Assembly (NCBI RefSeq): GCF_000427665.1
Contig: NZ_KE386572.1
Span: 682,001-746,000, forward strand
Length of the DNA: 64,000 bases
Origin: Geminicoccus roseus DSM 18922
GTDB taxonomy: Bacteria > Pseudomonadota > Alphaproteobacteria > Geminicoccales > Geminicoccaceae
Direction: 5' to 3'
Shown: in pieces, positions 38,470 to 49,300 of the stretch
How positions within the stretch are numbered: position 1 is the stretch's first letter
How the letters are laid out: each line of letters begins with the position of its first letter
Notes under the pieces: model-generated
The model's database searches: none
What the model was told of the DNA's origin: nothing
Seen by the model: only the letters and a program-made list of their open reading frames with translations
Made by a program: the position numbers and the translations under genes

Positions 38470-38756
38470 GTGACCCGGCGGGTCAGCCGCCCCAGCGCCA
38501 TGCCGACCCGCTCGGCGAAGGACGGTTTGGGAGCCTCCGGCTTCGGCTGGATCACCATGCCGGTATCGCCGTCGATCACGGGGTGACCGTTGGCTGTCCC
38601 GCCATGGACTTCGCCCGGCGACGGCGTCCGCTCGCCATCGAAGCTGAACCGTTCGCTCAGCCCCTTGAGCATGCCACCCATGCGGATGAAGCGGGGCAGG
38701 AACAGCAGCAGCACCACTCCCGCGATCAGAATGACCTTCCAGGCGCTCAAACCCAA
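38451..38756 (-). CDS. Orphan TatA-like small membrane protein
   Basis: The 101-residue protein opens MGLSAWKVILIAGVVLLLFL, then PRFIRMGGMLKGLSERF. The short helix, hinge and amphipathic helix layout resembles TatA, but the family FG hinge dipeptide is FL here. The remainder is a polar, Pro/Gly-rich linker (residues about 42-78) and a basic amphipathic C-terminus (FAERVGMALGRLTRRVTQRL). It starts at TTG 38756 with GAGGAG about five bases upstream. No tatB or tatC is nearby. It could be a Tat paralogue or an unrelated bitopic protein, and the function is unknown. Confidence 0.7.
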   Translation of the reverse strand: MGLSAWKVILIAGVVLLLFLPRFIRMGGMLKGLSERFSFDGERTPSPGEVHGGTANGHPVIDGDTGMVIQPKPEAPKPSFAERVGMALGRLTRRVTQRLSA

Positions 38757-38918
38757 GACGCTCTCCTCACCCGATCGTCATGTCGCAGCGACCATAAGCG
38801 ACCTGCCCTGCTGATAGACAGGGCTTTGCGCCAACTCTAGAGGAAGTTGCCTATCCGGGCGCCGCTGGCACGCCCGACGGCTCCGCCACGCGAGCAAATC
38901 CTACGGAACAGGTTGGTG

Positions 38919-39728
38919 ATGGAAAGCGATCTCTCGCTCTTTCAGGCTGCGCTCTTGGGCATCGTCGAAGGCCTGACCGAGTTCCTCCCGGTCTCTTCCA
39001 CGGGACACTTGCTGCTTTCCGGCTGGCTCCTCGGCGTCGACGAGCGGTTCGTCGACCTGTTCGTGGTGCCGATCCAGTTCGGAGCGATCCTGGCGGTCCT
39101 CAGCCTCTACGTGACCCGGCTCTGGGCGGTCGCGCGCAACCTCCCCCATTCCGCCGAAGCCCGGCGCTTCACCCTGGCGATCATCCTGGCCTTCCTGCCG
39201 GCCGCGGTGATCGGGCTGGCGCTGCACGGCCTGATCAAGAGCCTGTTCAGCCATGTGATCATCGTGCCGATCATGCTGATCCTTGGCGGAATCCTCATCC
39301 TGCTGATCGAGCGGTTCCATCCGCCGAGCGAGATCCATCGCGCCGAGGCGATGACGCCCCTGCGCGCGCTTCTGATCGGCTTCTGCCAGGCCCTGGCGAT
39401 GGTCCCCGGCGTCTCGCGCTCGGGCGCCACCATCATGGGCGCCCTGGTGATGGGGGTGGATCGGCGCGCCGCTGCGGAGTTCAGCTTCTTCCTGGCGATG
39501 CCGACCATGCTGGCGGCAGCTTCCTATGACCTCTGGAAGCAGCGCGACGTCATCACCTTCGACGATGCCGGCATGATCGCGGTGGGGTTCGTCTGCGCCT
39601 TCGTGAGCGCGGCCCTGGTGGTCAAAGCGCTGCTGGCCTTCCTGGCACGCAACACGTTCCGCGTGTTCGGCTGGTACCGGATCGTGGTGGGGCTGATCAT
39701 GCTGGCGGCAATCACCCTGGCCGCATGA
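38919..39728 (+). CDS. uppP: Undecaprenyl-diphosphatase
   Basis: UppP (BacA) dephosphorylates undecaprenyl diphosphate, recycling the lipid carrier for peptidoglycan and other envelope polymers. The 269-residue protein has seven to eight helices and both active-site motifs: GIVEGLTEFLPVSSTGH near residue 18 and MVPGVSRSGATIMGAL near residue 165. The ATG at 38919 gives the normal family length; a 24-codon in-frame extension upstream is not conserved. Confidence 0.96.
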   Translation: MESDLSLFQAALLGIVEGLTEFLPVSSTGHLLLSGWLLGVDERFVDLFVVPIQFGAILAVLSLYVTRLWAVARNLPHSAEARRFTLAIILAFLPAAVIGLALHGLIKSLFSHVIIVPIMLILGGILILLIERFHPPSEIHRAEAMTPLRALLIGFCQALAMVPGVSRSGATIMGALVMGVDRRAAAEFSFFLAMPTMLAAASYDLWKQRDVITFDDAGMIAVGFVCAFVSAALVVKALLAFLARNTFRVFGWYRIVVGLIMLAAITLAA

Positions 39729-39835
39729 ACCATTGACTATTTTACAGGCAGCAGGGTCACATACCCCCTGCCTTCCCGACTAAAAATTAGGCAACAAGCG
39801 GAAACGCCGCTTCCGGAAGCGACGTCGGCAACTTC

Positions 39836-39849
39836 GGCACGGTTCTTGA
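39836..39849 (+). promoter_or_regulatory. Candidate sigma54 promoter for amtB
   Basis: GGCACGGTTCTTGA matches the -24/-12 consensus TGGCACG-N4-TTGC at all key positions except A for C in the -12 GC pair, with the exact 10-base spacing. It ends 126 bp before the amtB start. Nitrogen-regulated amtB promoters commonly use sigma54. A 14-bp palindrome (39808-39821) stands just upstream. I found no clear NtrC site. Confidence 0.55.
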
Positions 39850-39975
39850 AAGTCCAGTGGTGGCTCGGGTGTCGGTACGGCGATGCGTTCCCGTATCCAG
39901 GCCTGAAACACAGAAAAGTGGACGCGCCGCTTGGCCCCTACCCTGGCGACGCGGCGTCGCGATAGAGGATCATCG

Positions 39976-41304
<1,329 letters not shown>

Positions 41305-41330
41305 GCCCTTCCCCGTTCGCGTCTCGCGAA

Positions 41331-41360
41331 GAGGCCGCCGGATCTTCCGGCGGCCTCTTT
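41331..41360 (+). terminator. Rho-independent terminator of amtB
   Basis: A perfect 12-bp stem (GAGGCCGCCGGA 41331-41342 with TCCGGCGGCCTC 41346-41357) has a 3-base loop and is followed by TTT, with two As before the stem that pair with the Ts. It lies 26 bp after the amtB stop. Confidence 0.85.
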
Positions 41361-41435
41361 CACGTCCAGCTGCGGCTGGCGATCGGCCGTTGCGGCGCCA
41401 TCTCTCTTGTATCGTGACCTCGAAGGAGGACCGGG

Positions 41436-43232
41436 TTGGACCTTGCAGCCGATCGACCTAACGACGTCATCCTGGATCGCCGCGCCCAGCGCGCCACTCT
41501 GCTGTCCGAACGGGCAGCCCGGGTCCTCAAGTCGATGCTCGAACGCGACCCCACCGACCGGTTCACGATCCCCGATCCGGAGGTGATGAGCCAGGCATTC
41601 GGCGAGCTCGGCAAGGCCCTTCTCAAGGACCCGGAGCGGCTGGCGCAGGCGCAGATGCGGCTGTGGCTGGACCACGGGCGGTTGTGGAACGCCCAGTTCA
41701 TGAAGCTGTTCGGCGGGCCGACCATCGCCGTGGCCGAGCCCGAACCGCACGATCGCCGCTTCAAGGACGAGGCCTGGACGCAGTCACCTGCCTATGACTG
41801 GCTCAAGCAGTCCTATCTCGTGAACGCGCGATGGCTAAAGGAGGTCGTGGCGGACGTCACCGATCTGGATCCGAAGACCCGCGCCAAGGTGGAATTCTAT
41901 ACCCGGCAGATGATCGACGCCTGCGCGCCCACCAATTTCGCGTTGACCAACCCGGTAGCCCTGGCCCTGGCCGCGGAGACGGGTGGGGAAAGCCTGCTCG
42001 ACGGCCTGGAGCACCTGCTGGACGACATGGAGCGCGGGCGTGGCGAGTTCATGCCGGCCATGACCCCGCACCAGGCCTTCCGGCTGGGCGAGGACATCGC
42101 CACCACCCCAGGCTCGGTGGTCTTCCGCAACGACCTGATCGAGCTGATCCAGTACGCGCCTTCGACACCAGAGGTCGCCAGGACGCCGCTCCTGATCGTG
42201 CCGCCGTGGATCAACAAGTTCTACATCCTCGACCTGAAGCCCAGGAACAGCTTCATCCGCTGGGCGGTGGAGCAGGGCCAGACCGTGTTCCTGATCTCCT
42301 GGGTCAACCCCGACGCCAGCCTGGCGGGTAAGTCCTTCGAGGACTATCTGCGCGAAGGCCCGCTTGCCGCCATGGACGCGATCCGGGAGCAGACCGGCGA
42401 GCCTGCGGTCAACATCATCGGCTACTGCCTGGGCGGGACCCTGACCGCCTGCCTGCTCGCCCATCTGGCGGCGGCCGGCCAGACTGAGCGCATCCGCGCC
42501 GCCACCCTGTTCACCTGCCTGACCGACTTTGCGGATCCCGGCGAGGTCGGCGTCTTCATCGACGACGATCAGGTCGAGCGCCTCGAGCGGCACATGGAGC
42601 GCAAGGGCTACCTGGAAGCCAGCTACATGGCCCGGGTGTTCGCCATGCTGCGGGCGAACGACCTGATCTGGGGGTTCGCGGTCAACAACTACCTGATGGG
42701 GCGCGAGCCGGCCGCCTTCGACCTCCTGCACTGGAACGCCGACGGCACGAGGATGCCGATGATGATGCATGCGTTCTACCTGCGCGAGATGTACCTGAAG
42801 AACCGTCTGGTCGAGCCTGGCGCACTCACCCTGCTGGGCACGCCGCTCGATCTCGGCAGGATCGAGTTGCCGGTCTTCTTCCTGAGTACCCGCGACGACC
42901 ATATCGCGCCCTGGAAGAGCACCTATGCCGGCAGCCGCCGCTTCGGCGGGCCGGTCCACTTCGTCCTGGGCGGTTCCGGGCATATCGCCGGGGTGGTCAA
43001 TCCTGCCGGCTCGGCCAAATACGGCTTCCATACCGGCGAGACCGACACCGACGATCCCGAGGCATGGCTTGCCGCCGCGTCCGGCCATTCCGGCTCCTGG
43101 TGGCCGCACTGGCGCGAATGGCTGCGGCCGTTCGAGGATGGCCAGGTCGCCGCGCGCGACCCGGCGGCTGGTCCGCTGGCCGTGCTGGACGCCGCGCCCG
43201 GCCGCAATGTCCTGGTTCGTGCGGATTCCTGA
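41436..43232 (+). CDS. phaC: Class I poly(3-hydroxyalkanoate) synthase
   Basis: PhaC polymerises hydroxyacyl-CoA into storage polyester. The 598-residue protein fits class I. It has the N-terminal LAQAQMRLWLDHGRLW and VNPDASLAGKSFEDYLREG. The lipase-like box GYCLGGT holds nucleophile Cys331, STRDDHIAPW holds the triad Asp488, and GGSGHIAGVVNP holds His516. The start is TTG 41436 with AGGAGG six bases upstream. No phaA, phaB or phasin gene is adjacent, so the gene is isolated from the rest of the PHA pathway here. Confidence 0.96.
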   Translation: MDLAADRPNDVILDRRAQRATLLSERAARVLKSMLERDPTDRFTIPDPEVMSQAFGELGKALLKDPERLAQAQMRLWLDHGRLWNAQFMKLFGGPTIAVAEPEPHDRRFKDEAWTQSPAYDWLKQSYLVNARWLKEVVADVTDLDPKTRAKVEFYTRQMIDACAPTNFALTNPVALALAAETGGESLLDGLEHLLDDMERGRGEFMPAMTPHQAFRLGEDIATTPGSVVFRNDLIELIQYAPSTPEVARTPLLIVPPWINKFYILDLKPRNSFIRWAVEQGQTVFLISWVNPDASLAGKSFEDYLREGPLAAMDAIREQTGEPAVNIIGYCLGGTLTACLLAHLAAAGQTERIRAATLFTCLTDFADPGEVGVFIDDDQVERLERHMERKGYLEASYMARVFAMLRANDLIWGFAVNNYLMGREPAAFDLLHWNADGTRMPMMMHAFYLREMYLKNRLVEPGALTLLGTPLDLGRIELPVFFLSTRDDHIAPWKSTYAGSRRFGGPVHFVLGGSGHIAGVVNPAGSAKYGFHTGETDTDDPEAWLAAASGHSGSWWPHWREWLRPFEDGQVAARDPAAGPLAVLDAAPGRNVLVRADS

Positions 43233-43380
43233 CGGCACGACCGACGCGTGCCCAATCGTCCACAACCCGTACGCGAAGCTGTATGGTAGGTCGCTCGCCC
43301 GGCGATTTCGACGTGTCGCCCGTGCCGCACTCCGCTAGGGTCGTGGCGGTACCGAACGTCGCACGAGCCAGATCCCGCCG

Positions 43381-44565
43381 ATGTCCACCCCGCAGCGCTA
43401 CCTGACCCGGACGATCCTGTTCCTGATCGTCGTCCTGATCGTTGTCGGCGTGCTGTACCGGGTCGTTCTCGATGCGTTCAGCCACAATCTCGCGATCAAC
43501 GGCCTGATCCTGCTCGTGGTGCTGACCGGCATCGCCTACACGTTCCGCCGGATCCTGCAGCTCCGCCCCGAGATAGAGTGGCTGGAGGCCTATCGGACCG
43601 CCTCGCCCGGCTTCTCGGTCCAGGACCCGCCGACCCTGCTGTCGCCCCTGGCGACGGTGCTGGCCCAGAGCAGCAAGAAGAACCGCTCGTCGCTCTCGGC
43701 CGTGTCGATGCGCTATCTCCTGGACAGCATCGACAACCGGCTGGAGGAAAGCCGCGAGATTTCGCGCTATCTTTCCGGCCTGCCGATCTTTTTGGGCCTG
43801 CTCGGCACCTTCTGGGGCCTGATCCTGACGATGGGCTCGATCGGCGAGGTCATCAACGGCCTCTCGATCGGCGGCGGCGAGCTCGTCCAGATCTTCGAGG
43901 ACCTGAAGGCGGGCCTGACCGCCCCCCTGGCCGGCATGGGCACCGCCTTCTCCGCCTCGCTGTTCGGCCTGGCCGGCTCGCTGGTCCTGCGCTTCATCGA
44001 CCTGCAGGCGACCCGGGCGCAGAACGTCTTCTACAACGAGCTGGAGGAGTGGCTCTCCAGCCAGGCCCAGCTGTTCGGCGCAGATACCGTCCCCGCCCCG
44101 GTGAGCGGGTCCTCCCGCCTGTCGGAGCTGGCCACCTCCGCGCCGCTGCCGGCCTATGTCCAGGCGCTGCTCCAGCAGACCGCCGAGAACCTGGAGCAGA
44201 TGCAGCGGGTTCTCACCCATGGCGAGGAAGACCGCAGCAAGCTGGCGCGCGGGATCAACGACCTGGGCGAGCAGCTGGGCGTGCTGAACGACCATCTGTC
44301 CGGCCAGCAGCGCATGCTGGTGAAGCTGTTCGAGGCGCAGGACAGCCTGGTGCAAACCTTCGCACGGGCGAGCGACCCGACCCGCTCGCCGCTCGACGAG
44401 CAGACCCGCAGCCATGTCCGCAACCTCGACCTGCAGCTCGCCCGGCTGATCGACGAGCTGCGCCGGGGCCGCGAGGACACCACGCGCGAGCTGCGCAACG
44501 AGATCAAGATGGTGAGCCGGGTGATCGCGGTGGCGGCCGGCGAGCCGGACATGGCCAGGGACTGA
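43381..44565 (+). CDS. MotA/TolQ/ExbB-like channel protein of an uncharacterised envelope system
   Basis: The 394-residue membrane protein has two N-terminal helices (residues about 10-32 and 38-55) and two more that form the proton-channel-like core: SGLPIFLGLLGTFWGLILTMGS near residue 135 and GLTAPLAGMGTAFSASLFGLAGSLVLRFIDLQ near residue 180. The latter is the TolQ/MotA signature. The C-terminal 180 residues are heptad-rich and probably coiled coil. The next gene, 6 bp away, encodes a MotB-like partner, so the two should form a stator. It is not part of a flagellar or tol locus. The ribosome-binding site is weak. Confidence 0.8.
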   Translation: MSTPQRYLTRTILFLIVVLIVVGVLYRVVLDAFSHNLAINGLILLVVLTGIAYTFRRILQLRPEIEWLEAYRTASPGFSVQDPPTLLSPLATVLAQSSKKNRSSLSAVSMRYLLDSIDNRLEESREISRYLSGLPIFLGLLGTFWGLILTMGSIGEVINGLSIGGGELVQIFEDLKAGLTAPLAGMGTAFSASLFGLAGSLVLRFIDLQATRAQNVFYNELEEWLSSQAQLFGADTVPAPVSGSSRLSELATSAPLPAYVQALLQQTAENLEQMQRVLTHGEEDRSKLARGINDLGEQLGVLNDHLSGQQRMLVKLFEAQDSLVQTFARASDPTRSPLDEQTRSHVRNLDLQLARLIDELRRGREDTTRELRNEIKMVSRVIAVAAGEPDMARD

Positions 44566-44571
44566 GCGACC

Positions 44572-45807
44572 GTGGCACGTTCACGCCGCGAGCGCGGCGA
44601 ACAGGACGACATCTGGCCGGGCTTCGTGGACGCGCTGTCCACTCTGCTCATGGGCATCACCTTCCTCCTGGTGGTGTTCGTGCTGGGCCAGTTCTTCATG
44701 AGCCGCCTCCTGGCCGGCCGGACCGAGCAGATGGACCGGCTGCAGGTCCAGGTCGCGGACATGGCGAGCCAGCTCGAGCTCTCCCAGGACGAGGCCGACG
44801 AGCTCCGGCGCAACCTGCGCCGCCTCGATGCCGACCTGCGCGGGCTCACCACCGAGCGCGACGACCTGCAGGCGCAGCTGCAGAGCAGCGAGGAGAGCCG
44901 CACCTCCCTCTCGGACCGGCTGGCCAGCGTGCTGGCGCAGACTGCGACCCTCTCCCGCAATCTCGAGGACACCCGCGGCTCCCTGGAGCAGGAGAACCGG
45001 ACCCGCGCCGAGCTGGAAGAGGCTCTTGCTTTGGCGCGCGAGCAGATCCGTGCCGATCGCGCCACCGTGGAACTGCAGGTGGGGCAGCTTGCCGAGCTGC
45101 AGCAGCAGATCGCCGCGCTCGAAGCGACCCGGGACCGGCTGCAGGACGAGAAGGGCGCGGTTTCCACCTCGCGGGACGAGGCGCTGGCACAGGTGGCCCT
45201 GCTCAACCAGCAGATCAGCGAGCTTGGCGGCCAGCTCGCCCTGCTCGGCGAGGCCCTGGAGGTCAAGCAGCAGGAGATCGATGACCAGGCCGAGTCGATC
45301 GCGGATCTGGGCCGCAAGCTGAACCTGGCGCTGGCCGACAAGGTGCTGGAGCTGTCACAGTTCCGCTCCGACTTCTTCGGCCGGTTGCGCGGGATCCTTG
45401 GTGAGCGCCAGGGCGTGCAGATCGTCGGCGACCGGTTCGTCTTCCAGTCGGAAGTGCTGTTCGACAGCGGCAGCGCCACCCTCAAGCCGGAGGGCGAGGA
45501 TCAGCTGGCCGCCTTCGCCGAGACCCTGGAGGGCATCATCGACGAGATCCCCGAGGACCTGCCCTGGATCCTCCGGGTGGATGGCCACACCGACAAGCGC
45601 CCGATCAGCACCCCGACCTTCCCGTCGAACTGGGAGCTTTCCACGGCGCGCGCCATCAACGTCGCCCGCTTCCTCGTGGCGAACGGCCTGCCGGCCGATC
45701 GCGTCGCCGCCGCCGGATTCGCCGAGTTCCGTCCGATCGACCCGGGCGAGAGCGAGGAAGCCTACCGCCGCAACCGCCGCATCGAACTCCAGCTTACCAA
45801 TTTCTGA
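44572..45807 (+). CDS. MotB/OmpA-domain partner with coiled coil
   Basis: The 411-residue protein starts at GTG. Its single N-terminal helix is WPGFVDALSTLLMGITFLLV, with Asp20 where MotB, TolR and ExbD carry the proton-binding aspartate. A long coiled coil (residues about 50-265) follows. The C-terminal OmpA peptidoglycan-binding domain includes LFDSGSATLKPEG, LRVDGHTDKRPI, WELSTARAINVARFLV and RNRRIELQL. With the upstream MotA-like protein it should make an ion-driven stator anchored to peptidoglycan across an extended periplasmic stalk. Such pairs are often annotated only as peptidoglycan-binding proteins. The task is unknown. Confidence 0.82.
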   Translation: MARSRRERGEQDDIWPGFVDALSTLLMGITFLLVVFVLGQFFMSRLLAGRTEQMDRLQVQVADMASQLELSQDEADELRRNLRRLDADLRGLTTERDDLQAQLQSSEESRTSLSDRLASVLAQTATLSRNLEDTRGSLEQENRTRAELEEALALAREQIRADRATVELQVGQLAELQQQIAALEATRDRLQDEKGAVSTSRDEALAQVALLNQQISELGGQLALLGEALEVKQQEIDDQAESIADLGRKLNLALADKVLELSQFRSDFFGRLRGILGERQGVQIVGDRFVFQSEVLFDSGSATLKPEGEDQLAAFAETLEGIIDEIPEDLPWILRVDGHTDKRPISTPTFPSNWELSTARAINVARFLVANGLPADRVAAAGFAEFRPIDPGESEEAYRRNRRIELQLTNF

Positions 45808-45876
45808 GCAGGCGTCCGGTCGCAGCTTGCGCGGAGCGTGCGACGCCGCAGAATGGGCGTGCTACTCGTGCCCTGT

Positions 45877-45899
45877 CCCCGGTTGCTCGAACACCGGGG
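45877..45899 (+). other. Hairpin between the MotB-like gene and the next gene
   Basis: CCCCGGT (45877-45883) pairs with ACCGGGG (45893-45899) around a 9-base loop, 27 bp before the next start codon. There is no T run. It may be an attenuator or an RNA-stability element within the cluster. Confidence 0.4.
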
Positions 45900-45925
45900 C
45901 GGGCACCCGGGGGGAAATCGGCTGG

Positions 45926-46291
45926 ATGGCAGCTTCTTCGCGAACGGCCTCGAAGGTGGAGCGTGAGCCGGATTTCGTCGGCATGGTCGAGCGCCACCGC
46001 GAATCACAAGGCTTTTGGGCCAAATGCGCCTTGGTGCTGGCGCTGCTCGGGCTGCTGGTCGCCGGCTACGGCCTGACCGCTGCGGTCGGCTGGCGCTCGG
46101 GCACCTTCTGGCTCGGCCTGTTCATCGCCGCCACGGCCGTCTTCCCGATCAGGGAAATGCTGGATCGCCGCGATCGTGCCGCCGAGCTCGAGAACCTGCG
46201 CGGCGTGTGGAGGTCGATGATCAAGGCCCCCGATACCACGCCCGCCGACATCGACCGCCTCTCCGGCATCATTCGCAAGACCCACGGCTGA
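45926..46291 (+). CDS. Hypothetical two-helix membrane protein
   Basis: This 121-residue protein of no recognised family has a polar N-terminus, two adjacent hydrophobic segments (FWAKCALVLALLGLLVAGYGL, then SGTFWLGLFIAATAVFPI, residues about 30-73), and a charged C-terminal tail with DRRDRAAELENLRGVWRSMI and PADIDRLSGIIRKTHG. Starts at 45926 and 45983 are both possible; the first has a G-rich stretch 11 bases upstream. It lies between two OmpA-domain genes in the same direction, so it may belong to their complex. Confidence 0.65.
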   Translation: MAASSRTASKVEREPDFVGMVERHRESQGFWAKCALVLALLGLLVAGYGLTAAVGWRSGTFWLGLFIAATAVFPIREMLDRRDRAAELENLRGVWRSMIKAPDTTPADIDRLSGIIRKTHG

Positions 46292-46329
46292 CCGGCGGTC
46301 GCCGCGCCAGACAACGAGACCAAGAGCAG

Positions 46330-49300
46330 ATGACCCAGGAACGCCGCCTTGCCGATCTCGAGCGCAATTTCGGAGCGTGGGAGCGCAAGAAGCTCCTGCG
46401 CACCTCCGCCCTGGTCGCCGTGCCGGTCCTGGTTGCCCTGGGGTATTGGGGATATGGGCGCGTGGAGGTCGAATCGGCGCGCGAATCCGTTGTCTCGCTC
46501 ACCCAGGCCCTGAACGCGGAGCAGCAGGCGAAGAGCGGCCTGGAAGCGCAGCTCGCCAAGGCAGGCGTGCGCCTGGCCGAGCTCCAGCAATCCGTCGACC
46601 AGGTCGGCACCGAACGGGACGAGGCGCGGGCCGCCATCGAGGCCGCCAACGCATCGGCGGCCGGCAAGCTGGCCGAACTCGCCGCCAAGCTGGATGCGGC
46701 CAGCGAGCAGGTCCGCCAGCTGACTGCGGAGCGGGACGAACTCGCGGGCCAGCTGGAGCAGGCGACCGCAGCTGCGGCGGCGACCGAGCAGCGGGTCGCC
46801 GGGCTGGACCAGCAGATCGCGGAGCTGACCGCCGAGGGCGAGCGGGCCCGGGAAGAGAACAGCCGCGCCATGGCCTCGGTGGCCGACCTGACCCAGGCGC
46901 GGGACCAGGCGATCCGGGAGCGTGACGAAGCGCGCGCCGCCGCGGCCAATGCCGCGGAGCTCAGCCAGCGCCTGAGCCAGACCGAGGAGCGCCTCGCCGC
47001 CGCTGCCACCGAAATCGCGGCGCTGCAGAAGATCCGCTCGGACATGCAGGCCAGGCTCGATGAGGCCGACGACAGGAGCTTCGCGCTGGAAGACGCCGCC
47101 GAGCGTTCGGCGGCGGAGCGGGAGCAGGCGCTGGCCGACGCGCGTGCCCAGATCGCCACGCTCCAGGGGCAGTCGGCGGATCTGCAGGCGCGGCTGGAGG
47201 CCGGCACCGCCCGGGTGCAGGAGCTGGAGACCACGGCAGCCAGGCTCGCCGAGGCCAATGCGGCGCTGGAGGAAGCCAATGCAGAGGCCGATGCCCTTCG
47301 GGCGCAGGCGGCCGATCTGCGCGAGCAGGCCGCTGCCAGCGCCCGGCGCCTGAGCGAAACGGAAGCCTCTCTCGCCGCCGCCGAGGACGCCCAGGCAGAG
47401 CTTGAACAGGCACGCACCCAGGCCCAGTCCCTGGAGGCGCAGGGCAGGGAGCTCCAGGAGCAGCTGGAGCAGGCCAATGCCCGGCTCGCCGAGCTGGAAC
47501 CGGCGGCCCAGCCGCCCGCCGTCACCGATTCGCAGGCCCTGGAGGAGGCCCAGGCCAACGCGGCTTCCCTGCAGGAACGCCTCCAGGCGCTGCAGGCGCA
47601 GGCCGCCGACGATGCCGCGCGGATCGCCCAGCTGGAGCGGACGGCCGAGCAGGGCGAAGCCGCTTCGACCGCCCTGAAGGAGGCGCAGGACCGGGCGGCG
47701 TCGCTGCAGGATCAGCTCAGCTCGGTGCAGGCCAGGGCCGATGCCGATGCTGCGCGCATCAGCGAACTGCAGGAGGCCGCCCGCGTGGCGGAGGAAGCCG
47801 ACGCCGCGCTGAAGGAAGCGCGGAACGACGTCGTCGCCATGCGCGAGCAGATCGACGGGCTGCAGGCCGAGGCAGCCGATCGCCAGGCCCGGCTCGACGA
47901 GCTCGAGCGGGCGGCCCAGGAGGCGCGGCAGACCGAGGCTGCACTGGCCGAAGCGCGCTCCCAGGCCGGCTCGCTCCAGGAGCAGGTTGCCTCGCTGGAA
48001 GACCAGGTCGCGAGCGGGCGTACCCGGATCGGCGAACTGGAGCAGGCGGCGGCCCGCCTGACCGAGGCCGAAGCGGCTCTGACGGATGTTCGTGCTCAGG
48101 CGACAGCACTCGAAGAGCGCGCCACCGAGACGCAGGAGCGGCTCGATGCCGCCAACCGCCGGGTGGCCGAACTGGAGCAGGGTGCGGTGCAGGCCGCCGA
48201 GACGGCGGCAGCCCTGGAGGAGGCCCGGGCCCAGGCGCGCACCCTGCAGCAGCAGAACGCGCAGCTGCAGGACCAGCTCCAGGCGCAGGCCAGTCAGGTG
48301 ACGGCGCTGGAGCAGGCGTCCCGGGAGTCCACCGAGGCGAAGGCGGCACTCGCAGGCGCGCAGGACGAGGTTGCTGCCCTGCAGAAGATCCGTGCCGACA
48401 TGCAGCGGCAGCTCGACGAGACGACCGACCAGGTGATGAGGCTGGAGGCAGAGGCTGCCGAGGCCGCGACGGCGTCGGGCCAGCTCGAAACCGAGCTGAG
48501 GAGCGCCCAGCAGAAGGCCCAGGAGCTGCAGGCCGGCCTGCAGCAGGCCCAGGAAGCAGGCGCCCAGCTCGACGATGCGCGGGCCGAGCTGGAACAGCTG
48601 CGGCAGGCGCGCGACCAGATGCAGACCCGGCTGGATGCGGCCGATGCCCAGGTGGCCAGCCTGGGAGAGGCCGCCACCCGAGTCGCATCGCTGGAAGCGG
48701 AGCTGGCCGAGACCCGCACCGAGATCCAGGCCCTGGAAGCCGCCCAGTCGTCGCTGCAGGCGGAGCTGGAACAGCGTACCGCCCGGATCGACGAGCTGGA
48801 GAAGCAGGTCCAGGCCGGTGACCGGCGCGATCAGGAGCTGCGCGGCGCCGTCCGCAAGGAGGCGGCCGCGCGCGCCGATCTGGAGGCCGAGCGCGAACGG
48901 CTGCAGCAGGAGCGGGATCGGCTGCAGGCCAGGATCGAGGAGCTGTCCACGCAGGTCGAGGCCCTGGGCAACGAAGCGCGCGGCTCGCAGGCGATCGCCC
49001 TGGTCCAGGCCCAGCTGGCCGACAGCCTGACCAAAGCGGTTCCCACGCCCAAGGAGCTGGAGGAGGGCATCCGGCAACGCACCGCCGAGGACAACGCCAG
49101 CCGTGGCATCGTCCTGTCCAGCATCGACGGGACCGAGAACCAGACCCTGCTCGATGGCGGCCGGATCCGCCTGCCGGCCGGCGTCCTGTTCGATTCCGGC
49201 AGTGCCGAACTTACCGACGCCGGCAAGGACGCGCTGACGAGCTTCGCCACCCGGATGGCGCGCGTGATCGACGAGATGCCGCCGATGGCCTCGTGGATGC

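Noticed and set aside
43381-45807. Zorya (ZorAB) anti-phage system
   Set aside because: The MotA-like and MotB-like pair resembles ZorAB in layout, but no ZorC, ZorD or ZorE-type gene is adjacent and no other defence genes surround it. It is kept only as an analogy.
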